A DNA stretch of 64,000 nt from Paraburkholderia aspalathi (GTDB lineage: Bacteria > Pseudomonadota > Gammaproteobacteria > Burkholderiales > Burkholderiaceae), in NCBI RefSeq assembly GCF_900116445.1, contig NZ_FPBH01000008.1, positions 124,001-188,000 of the forward strand, read 5' to 3'. Numbering within the stretch: position 1 is the stretch's first letter; each line of letters starts with the position of its first letter. The translations under genes and the position numbers were made by a program. Under the pieces are notes generated by a model. The model searched no databases. It had not been told where the DNA came from and worked only from the letters and a program-made list of their open reading frames with translations. Positions 55,103-61,978 of this stretch are shown piece by piece.

Positions 55103-56008
55103 ATGTCGAACACCCAGAAGCTTATCGCTGTCGTGGGCGCAACCGGCCAGCAAGGCGGCGCTGTTGTGCGCGCGCTGCAGGCGAGCGGTCAATTCAAAGT
55201 GCGCGCGTTGACGCGCAATCCGGGCAAGCATCCGAACCTGGGCGACGAAGTCGTTCTGGCGGATTTCAATCGCCCGGAAACGCTTGAAGCTGCATTTGCC
55301 GGCGTACACGGCGTTTTCCAGGTGACCAATTCCTGGGAAGCACAAGATAACGAGCCCAAGCAGGCGCTCGCGGCAGCCAACGCGGCGAAAGACGCCGGCG
55401 TACAGCACTTCATCTGGTCGACGCTTCCCAATGTGGAGACGATCAGCGGTGGCACGATCAATGTCCCGCACTTTACGGCCAAGGCGAAAATCGAACCCAT
55501 CGTGAGTGAAGCCGGATTTCCGTACCACACGTTCGTGATCGCGCCGTTCTATTACCAGAACCTGATAGGCCTGATGGCTCCGCAGAAACAACCGGACGGC
55601 GCCTTGGGTTGGGCGCTGCCGCTTGATCCGGAGCGGCGCGTCATCCATATGGGCGACATCACGGAACTCGGTCGCCTCGTAGCCGGCGCGTTCGCGCAGC
55701 CTGAACTCGTGGGACACGGCGAACATCTGGCAATGGTCGGCGACTTCCTGAGCTTCAACGAGATCGTCTCCGCCCTGAATCAACAGGGAAACACGCTCTC
55801 GTTCAAGCAGGTCCCGCGCGAGGTTTTCGCCAGCTGGTTTCCGCACGCCGACGGTATCGCGGCGATGCTCGCCTACTTCGAAGCGCACACCTATCTTGGC
55901 TCGGATTCGCGCGACGCGATCGCGCTTGCCAACAAAGTTGCCGGAAAGCCGCCGACCAGATTTGCCGAATGGGCCAAGGCGAACTTCGCCATGCCGGCAG
56001 CCACCTGA
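55103..56008 (+). CDS. NmrA/HSCARG-like NAD(P)-binding protein
   Basis: 301 residues, ATG with GGAGA upstream. The Rossmann motif is VVGATGQQGGAVVRAL near the N-terminus. The catalytic-like YxxxK tyrosine of SDR enzymes is replaced by other residues, as in NmrA and HSCARG sensors (IWSTLPNVETISGGTINVPHFTAKAKIEPIVSEAGFPYHTFVIAPFYYQN). It is probably an NADPH redox sensor or a quinone-oxidoreductase-like protein. Second gene of the yceI unit. Confidence 0.83.
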   Translation: MSNTQKLIAVVGATGQQGGAVVRALQASGQFKVRALTRNPGKHPNLGDEVVLADFNRPETLEAAFAGVHGVFQVTNSWEAQDNEPKQALAAANAAKDAGVQHFIWSTLPNVETISGGTINVPHFTAKAKIEPIVSEAGFPYHTFVIAPFYYQNLIGLMAPQKQPDGALGWALPLDPERRVIHMGDITELGRLVAGAFAQPELVGHGEHLAMVGDFLSFNEIVSALNQQGNTLSFKQVPREVFASWFPHADGIAAMLAYFEAHTYLGSDSRDAIALANKVAGKPPTRFAEWAKANFAMPAAT

Positions 56009-56046
56009 ACGAAGGCACTGATCAAACTACGAACGAGCAAGTACCT

Positions 56047-56577
56047 ATGAGCCGAATTCCTACCCACACAATCGAAAGCGCGCCCGATGCGTCGCGTCCG
56101 CTTCTGCAAAAGATTGCCCAGTCTGCGCCGACGGGACGTCCTCTGAACCTGCATGGGCAGATGGCAAATTCCCCGGCGGTGCTGGCGGCGTACGCATCGC
56201 TGCGCGCGGTGACTGCCGAGCACGGTACCCTGGATCCGAAAGTGAGCTGGGCGCTCAATCTCGCCACTGCGGCCACGATCGGGAACGACTACATGATTGG
56301 TATCGCCGGTCGATTCGCCGGCATGAACGGTTGGACCGAAGCACAGATCGCCGCCTTGCGGACAGGCACAACGACGGGCGACACCAAGGTTGACGCGCTG
56401 ACCAGCGTGGTCAGGGAAGCGACTGCCAGTTCGGGCAACGTCACCGACGCCACGTGGAAGGCTGCTCAACACGCGGGCTGGAGCGATGAAGACCTGACGG
56501 AGGCATTCGCGTTCCTGGGGCTGACGATGTTCACGGGATACTTCCTCAACTACGCGCAAACTGATTCGGATATCTGA
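56047..56577 (+). CDS. carboxymuconolactone decarboxylase/AhpD-fold protein without cysteines
   Basis: 176 residues from the ATG at 56047. The helical repeat pattern (NLHGQMANSPAVLAAYASLRAVTAEHGTLDPKVSWALNLATAATIGNDYMIGIAGRFAGM ... WSDEDLTEAFAFLGLTMFTGYFLNYA) is that of CMD proteins. The expected CxxC peroxidatic motif is replaced by NDYM, and no cysteine occurs anywhere. A thiol peroxidase role is therefore unlikely; a CMD-like lyase or structural role remains. Third gene of the yceI unit. Confidence 0.78.
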   Translation: MSRIPTHTIESAPDASRPLLQKIAQSAPTGRPLNLHGQMANSPAVLAAYASLRAVTAEHGTLDPKVSWALNLATAATIGNDYMIGIAGRFAGMNGWTEAQIAALRTGTTTGDTKVDALTSVVREATASSGNVTDATWKAAQHAGWSDEDLTEAFAFLGLTMFTGYFLNYAQTDSDI

Positions 56578-56761
56578 ACAGGCACGTCATCGACGGCAAG
56601 CAAAATACCTGCAGAGTGCGCAATGAATGCCGTCATGCAAACTCCGCTCAGCAGCCGCACGATCTCCATCTCGGCTACTACTCGGTGCGTACCCGCCCCG
56701 AAGCACTGATCGAGGGCGAGCGCGAAATCGCGTGCATCGGTCGCTCGAGCCCGATCATCGG

Positions 56762-56797
56762 CTCAGCCTTGCACGGGTTGCTCCGCGCAAGGCTGAG
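56762..56797. terminator. 11-bp inverted repeat between the AhpD-fold and tannase-family genes
   Basis: CTCAGCCTTGC pairs perfectly with GCAAGGCTGAG over a 14-base loop, between two convergent genes. There is no T run on either strand. Probable bidirectional 3' structure. Confidence 0.45.
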
Positions 56798-56819
56798 GGA
56801 CAAGCCATTGCACACTAGA

Positions 56820-58547
56820 TCACTGCGTTGCGCACGTGAAACTCGACGCAGCGTTTACATCGCCGGAACCGTTATACCTTGGGAAGCTCGGATACTCGCA
56901 AAGCGGCCGGGTACGGCCCGGCACACCCGCAGTATCCGCGACGGTCTGCGCAGGCGGCGTCACGCCATTTTCAACCCAGTTTTCCAGCGTCGTGAGTGAG
57001 TCCCATGACGCGTTGTACACCGTGCTGACCGCATGCCCATATCCGGGAATCTCGTAGAAGCGCACGAAATTGGCCACGGCTGAGGCGCCCATCGTCGCTT
57101 GCAAACGCTGATAGTACTGCTCACTTGAGCGCGTGCTAACGAGCGCGTCCGCCATGCCGTGCGCCATCAGGATCTTGCCGCCTCTCGCGTTGAACGCAGA
57201 CAGATCGGTCTTGTTGACATCCTGCAGGCCCGTCAGTTGACTGATACGCGCTTGCAGACTGCCGGGATTCTGTGGATCGACGGTAAGCGAGTTGTAGTTG
57301 GAGTCACGCGTTACGAAGTAGCGGATCCACTGGTCCCAGAACACGCTGAGATACGGGGCGGTAGTGGGCATCGGCGAGGCCGGTTGCGATGTGCCCAGCG
57401 CGAGCGTCGTGACTGTGGGTTGCAACGCAGATGCATTCGCGACACCAAGGTCCGCGCCGTAAACGTTGAAGCCGGGATACTGCGTCTCACCGCTGGCAAG
57501 TGAATAACCGAAGGTGATCGGGGTGTTGTACACGTTGAGCGCGGAAATCTGTGCGTCCGACAGACAGGTGTCGCCGGTGTCCGCGCCGCCGGCGCAACGT
57601 AACGCTGTACCGTTGACCGTCGCCGTGGCCGGATTGAACGTGGTGTTGCAGGCTGCGACGTTGCTGATCAGCCCGTCGGCGACACCATCAAGCGTATCGC
57701 AGGCAGCCAGCACGGCGTTGAGCAGGACTTTGCGCTTGGCTTGATCCAGATAGGCGCCAGGCGCCGCGAGCGCGCGCGTGATGCGGCCGAACTGGAGATC
57801 GAGACTGGCGGCAGCCCAAGCCGGATAGAGGACGATCGAGCCATCCCAGTCTTGCGGCCAGCGTTGCACGACAGCAAGCGCCTCGCGGCCGCCGGACGAG
57901 CCGCCCGCGAAGTAGGCGCGTTTCGGCGCCTTGACCGCATAGCGGGCGTCGATCAGATACACGGCTGCGTCGCGGGTCTTCTTCAGCGCGTCGCCGGAGA
58001 AGTTCTGGACTGCTTCGTCGTTGACGCCGAACGAGCCGTCCTCGCTGCCCAACGCGTTGGCCTGATGCCCGGAGTCGCTCGCGAATGTCGCGTAGCCGCG
58101 TCCGAGCGGAGTGGGTTGCGCCGTGGGGCCTGCCGGCACGTTACCGGTCGGCGCCGGAATCGTTCCGTCATAGCCGCCACCGCCGAACATCATGATTTTA
58201 TTGTTCCAGACGGTAGGCATCGCAATCTGGAATTTGATTTGGGGCGCAGCCGGATCGACAGGATTGATCGCGCCGCTCACGAGGCAATACTCTCCGGTCG
58301 CCTGCGCGCCGGTGCCCGAAGCGGGGATCGTGGTGGCTGCGGTCACGGTCGCGCCGGTGGTGGGCAGGCCAATGGAAGACGCCGGCACGGTCTTGCCGGC
58401 AAGCTGTGCACAACTGAGCGGCGTCGCCGCGGGTGGGGCAATGCTGTTGTTACCGCAACCGTTTAGCGACAGCACGGTAAGCACCGATACCACCACTAAC
58501 GAGGAACCGATGCCGCCGAGTTTTCGGACGGTATGCTTCATTTGCAT
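56820..58547 (-). CDS. tannase/feruloyl-esterase-family lipoprotein
   Basis: 575 residues. A lipobox (LNGC, Cys near residue 31) indicates membrane anchoring. The catalytic serine is in FAGGSSGGREALAVVQRWPQDWDG; later HGMADALV and IPGYGHAVST probably supply the acid and base. Paired cysteines (CNTT...CAGGADTGDTC and C-terminal CATQ) resemble tannase-fold disulphides. Such enzymes split aryl esters of ferulate, gallate or terephthalate-like compounds. Substrate not determined. Confidence 0.83.
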   Translation of the reverse strand: MQMKHTVRKLGGIGSSLVVVSVLTVLSLNGCGNNSIAPPAATPLSCAQLAGKTVPASSIGLPTTGATVTAATTIPASGTGAQATGEYCLVSGAINPVDPAAPQIKFQIAMPTVWNNKIMMFGGGGYDGTIPAPTGNVPAGPTAQPTPLGRGYATFASDSGHQANALGSEDGSFGVNDEAVQNFSGDALKKTRDAAVYLIDARYAVKAPKRAYFAGGSSGGREALAVVQRWPQDWDGSIVLYPAWAAASLDLQFGRITRALAAPGAYLDQAKRKVLLNAVLAACDTLDGVADGLISNVAACNTTFNPATATVNGTALRCAGGADTGDTCLSDAQISALNVYNTPITFGYSLASGETQYPGFNVYGADLGVANASALQPTVTTLALGTSQPASPMPTTAPYLSVFWDQWIRYFVTRDSNYNSLTVDPQNPGSLQARISQLTGLQDVNKTDLSAFNARGGKILMAHGMADALVSTRSSEQYYQRLQATMGASAVANFVRFYEIPGYGHAVSTVYNASWDSLTTLENWVENGVTPPAQTVADTAGVPGRTRPLCEYPSFPRYNGSGDVNAASSFTCATQ

Positions 58548-58666
58548 GGCCTGTCTCCGTTATGAGGGGGCGCGCCCGTCTACGGTTCGTCTGCTTCGCG
58601 GATGCAGGTGAGGACGCCACGCAAACTTGAGGCTGCTCAGCCGTCCTGTCAATCCCCCCGCACGGC

Positions 58667-59278
58667 TCAGCCAGGATTGTCCGCAACCGTGATCAGCGCA
58701 AGCGCCGCCGGTAGGAGCGGCTGCGCTGCCTCCCTGTTTGCCAACTGCCCATAGACGTAGGCACCGTCGATAAGAAGTGCGATCTGGTTGGCCAGATTGT
58801 CCGGCCGGGCAACGCCGATTTGCTTCGCTAGCGTACCGAGACGGCGGCGCAACTCCACCTTATGCCTGAGGGCCACCACCCGCGCGGGATGATCCGGCGC
58901 CGGAAACTCCGTTGCCACATTGAGAAAAGGGCAGCCGCGGTATTTCGGCGCGGCGATGTCGCGAGCGATCCACTTGAGGTGAGCCGTGAGCTCATCTTTC
59001 GGGGCGTTCCGGTGGCGCGTCGCGGTCTTGTCCCAGTCGGCCCAATAATTCGCGTCGTCCCGCTCGAGCACCGCAGCGACAAGATCGTCCTTGGTTGTGA
59101 AGTGCCGATAGAGACTGGTCTTCGCAACCCCTGAGCGTTCGACGACGAGATCGACACCGACGGCCCTGACGCCCTCCTGATAGAACAACTCCGCCGCCGT
59201 ATCGAGTATGCGTTCCCGTACGCTGCTGGAACTGGCGCTTGCGGCTTCTTTTGCTGCGGTAGGTGTGCCTCTGCTCAT
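58667..59278 (-). CDS. TetR-family regulator
   Basis: 203 residues. The HTH is at about 18-65 (RERILDTAAELFYQEGVRAVGVDLVVERSGVAKTSLYRHFTTKDDLVAAVLERDD), with a helical ligand domain containing KYRGCPFLNVATEFP, typical of the YxaF/LmrA-like group. It is divergent from the reductase gene across 178 bases that contain two TACAGATCTGTA palindromes. Confidence 0.87.
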   Translation of the reverse strand: MSRGTPTAAKEAASASSSSVRERILDTAAELFYQEGVRAVGVDLVVERSGVAKTSLYRHFTTKDDLVAAVLERDDANYWADWDKTATRHRNAPKDELTAHLKWIARDIAAPKYRGCPFLNVATEFPAPDHPARVVALRHKVELRRRLGTLAKQIGVARPDNLANQIALLIDGAYVYGQLANREAAQPLLPAALALITVADNPG

Positions 59279-59336
59279 GGCAAGTCCTCTTGAGACGGAA
59301 ATCTTTTGCTTACCGATTACTGTACCAACATATCCC

Positions 59337-59392
59337 TTGACACGCTACAGATCTGTACTCTACTCTTTAAAAAACGATACAGATCTGTAGCG
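59337..59392 (+). promoter_or_regulatory. promoter with twin TetR operators
   Basis: TTGACA (59337-59342) and TACTCT (59361-59366) form a -35/-10 pair with an 18-base spacer. TACAGATCTGTA, a perfect palindrome, occurs at 59346-59357 inside the spacer and again at 59378-59389 near the start point. The two together also form a 15-bp-arm inverted repeat (CGCTACAGATCTGTA and its complement). Repression by the divergent TetR protein is likely. Confidence 0.68.
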
Positions 59393-59456
59393 TCTTTGTA
59401 TTGCCAAACTGCTGTCTCCCCATGCGAAGAAACACAATAACAACTGGAGGTCTGCA

Positions 59457-60491
59457 ATGCCGTCGAATCAAACCGTGGCCGTCTTCGGCGCCTATGGCCA
59501 TACCGGCCGCTTCGTGGTGTCTGAACTGCTCAGGCGTGGCTGGAGACCTATCATTTCCGGACGCGATGCCAGCAAGCTGAACGCTCTCGGCGCCGCTTAC
59601 CCTGGGCTGGACATTCGGCCCGCGTCGGTAGATGACCCGGATTCTCTCGACCGGGCGCTTGCAGGCGCGGCTGCTGTGATCAATTGCGCCGGCCCCTTCG
59701 CCAGTACGTCCGCGCCGGTGATCGAAGCCGCGTTGCGTGCACGGATTCCGTATCTGGATGTCGCGGCGGAGTTAGAGGCCAATCTGGATACGTTCAAGCA
59801 CTACGCTGAACGGGCGCGCGAGGCGGGCGTCGTGATCGTGCCGGGGATGGCATTCTTCGGCGGCCTGGGCGATCTTCTTGCCACGGCGGCAATGGGCGAT
59901 TGGACGGCAGCGGACGAAATCTGCATCGCCTATGGGCTCAGCAGCTGGAAGCCGACGCTCGGCACAAGAGCGGCAGGCCAGGTCTCGCGGCAGCGTAGAG
60001 AGGGGCGGCGCCTTGTCTTTACGAAAGGACAGATGGTGTTCCGCACGGACGCAGCGCCGGTTGGCGAATGGCAGTTCCCTGCACCGCTCGGCAAGCAGCC
60101 GGTCATTGGCGAATTCACGATGGCGGATACTGTGACGATCGCGCGCCATCTGAAGACACCCGAGATTCGCTCGTACATGACGGCTGTGGCGGTTAAAGAC
60201 CTGCTGGAGCCGGATGCGTCGCCGCCTGTCGCGGTCGACGAAAACGGACGCTCCGCGCAAACCTTCCTCGTCGACGTTGTGGTGCGGTCAGGAGGCAATG
60301 AACGTCGCATATCGGCAAGCGGTCAGGATATCTACGCAATCAGCGCGCCTCTGGTGGTTGAAGCAGTCACGCGCGTTGTCAATGGGCTGGTCCACGGGGC
60401 GGGCGTCTTCACCGCCGGCGAAGCCTTCCACGCGCCTGATTTTCTGGGGTCACTGCGTCGTCAGGAGCATCTGGCATTGGCGATGCCGTGA
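59457..60491 (+). CDS. saccharopine-dehydrogenase-like NAD(P)-binding reductase
   Basis: 344 residues, ATG with GGAGG upstream. The N-terminal Rossmann fold is VAVFGAYGHTGRFVVSELLRRGWRPIISGRDASKLNALG; AAVINCAGPFASTSAPVIEAALRARIPYLDVAAE is the family signature of trans-acting enoyl reductases and saccharopine dehydrogenase-like proteins. TetR control via twin palindromes suggests induction by a small molecule. Reaction unknown. Confidence 0.8.
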   Translation: MPSNQTVAVFGAYGHTGRFVVSELLRRGWRPIISGRDASKLNALGAAYPGLDIRPASVDDPDSLDRALAGAAAVINCAGPFASTSAPVIEAALRARIPYLDVAAELEANLDTFKHYAERAREAGVVIVPGMAFFGGLGDLLATAAMGDWTAADEICIAYGLSSWKPTLGTRAAGQVSRQRREGRRLVFTKGQMVFRTDAAPVGEWQFPAPLGKQPVIGEFTMADTVTIARHLKTPEIRSYMTAVAVKDLLEPDASPPVAVDENGRSAQTFLVDVVVRSGGNERRISASGQDIYAISAPLVVEAVTRVVNGLVHGAGVFTAGEAFHAPDFLGSLRRQEHLALAMP

Positions 60492-60514
60492 ACGGTGCTC
60501 CTGCTCTCAGGCGC

Positions 60515-61978
60515 TCACTGCGACGCTGCCTGCCGGTCCGGATGCCGCGGATCATGCAACTGGTCCGCCGACCAGCCGCCGCCCAGATCGCCGAATAGCG
60601 ACGCGGCATCCAGCAAGCGCGTCTCCTGAACATTCAGCGCGGTCTGCTGAGTGGCCAACTGTGTGGCCTGTGCGGTCGCCACGGTCGTGTAGTCCACTGT
60701 ACCGGCCTCGTACTCGTTGAGCGCGATCTCGGCGCCGCGAGTTGCATCTTGCACGGCTGTATCGAGAACGACCGACTGCTCGGCCAGGATTCGCAACCCG
60801 CTCAAATCGTCTTCAACGTTCTGGAACGCCGTCAACACCGTGCCCCGGTAATTGGCGACGGCCGAGTCGTAGGCTGCCTTCGCCGCGTCGACATCGGCGC
60901 TGCGCAAGCCGCCGTCGAAAAGCGTTTCGGTGGCGCTGCCGCCGAGCGACCAGACGTAGTTGGCCACTTTGAACAGACCGGACAACGGCGACTGCGTGAG
61001 CCCGGCCAGCCCGGAAAGGGAAATCTCCGGGTAGTACGCCGACACCGCTACACCGATTGCCGCGTTTTGCGCAGCCATCTTGCGCTCGGCGACGGCGATA
61101 TCGGGCCGGCGTTCGAGCAGCGTCGACGGCACGCCGACGGGCACGCCTGGCAGCGTCGGCATCGTGGTGCTGTGCGTAATCGAGAGCTCTTCCGGATTCT
61201 TGCCCACCAATACGGCGATCGCGTGCGCGTCTTGAGCGCGCGCCACGCCGAGCGCGATCAGATTGGACTGCGCCGTCTCGAGCTGGGTGCGGGCAGAGAT
61301 CAAGTCGGACGGCGGGATGGTGCCCGCCTGATCCTGGTCGGACACGACGCTCAGAAAGTGCTGGTAGGCCACGACCGTCTTCTGCAGAAGGTCGATATTG
61401 GCGTCACTGGTGCGCAGCTGGATGATCGCTGTGGCCAACGCCACCTGCTCGGCGAGCGTCGCATTGGCGAGCGTCGCTTCGCTCGATTGCGCGGTCGCGG
61501 CGTTTTCTTCGATCGTGCGCCGCACCTGGCCCCACAGGTCAGGCGCCCAGCTGACGTTGCCTTCCAGCGAGGCTGAGTTGACCACTCGGGCGGCATTGCC
61601 GACCGAGCTGCGCGCCTTGGTGCCCGAACCGGTTACGCCGATGGTCGGGAACAGGCCGGCACGCGCCGCCCGCACTTCTGCCAGCGCTTCCTGATAGTTC
61701 GCGTAGTCCGCGCGCACGGTCTGGTTCGACACCGACACCAGCGGTTCGAGCTGGTCCATCAACGGATCGTTGAAGGCCGTCCACCAGTCGCCTTTCGGTT
61801 TGTCCGCCGCGGGCTCGGCTTGCGTCCAGCCCGGCAGCTCCGAGTAGGTGGCGGCCACATTGACCTGCGGCCGGTGGTAGTCCGGGCCGACCATGCAGCC
61901 GCTGGCCAGCAGGGCCAGCGTCGCGACGGCCAGCGGCCGAAGGTGGCCAAAGCGGTTACGGGAAATCTTCATCGTCAT
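60515..61978 (-). CDS. RND efflux outer-membrane channel, NodT/OprM family
   Basis: 487 residues from the ATG that overlaps the pump stop by four bases. The lipoprotein signal is LLASGCMVGPDYHRP. The two OEP repeats are visible (LEPLVSVSNQTVRADYANYQEALAEVRAARAGLFPTIG ... AYYPEISLSGLAGLTQSPL and LFDGGLRSADVDAAKAAYDSAVANYRGTVLTAFQNVEDDLSGLRILAEQ). It forms the trimeric exit duct for the pump encoded just upstream. Confidence 0.9.
   Translation of the reverse strand: MTMKISRNRFGHLRPLAVATLALLASGCMVGPDYHRPQVNVAATYSELPGWTQAEPAADKPKGDWWTAFNDPLMDQLEPLVSVSNQTVRADYANYQEALAEVRAARAGLFPTIGVTGSGTKARSSVGNAARVVNSASLEGNVSWAPDLWGQVRRTIEENAATAQSSEATLANATLAEQVALATAIIQLRTSDANIDLLQKTVVAYQHFLSVVSDQDQAGTIPPSDLISARTQLETAQSNLIALGVARAQDAHAIAVLVGKNPEELSITHSTTMPTLPGVPVGVPSTLLERRPDIAVAERKMAAQNAAIGVAVSAYYPEISLSGLAGLTQSPLSGLFKVANYVWSLGGSATETLFDGGLRSADVDAAKAAYDSAVANYRGTVLTAFQNVEDDLSGLRILAEQSVVLDTAVQDATRGAEIALNEYEAGTVDYTTVATAQATQLATQQTALNVQETRLLDAASLFGDLGGGWSADQLHDPRHPDRQAASQ

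Noticed and set aside
56616..56819. A possible short gene between the AhpD-fold and tannase-family genes
   Set aside because: Open frames there have no ribosome site or typical codon use, and a hairpin occupies the middle of the gap.
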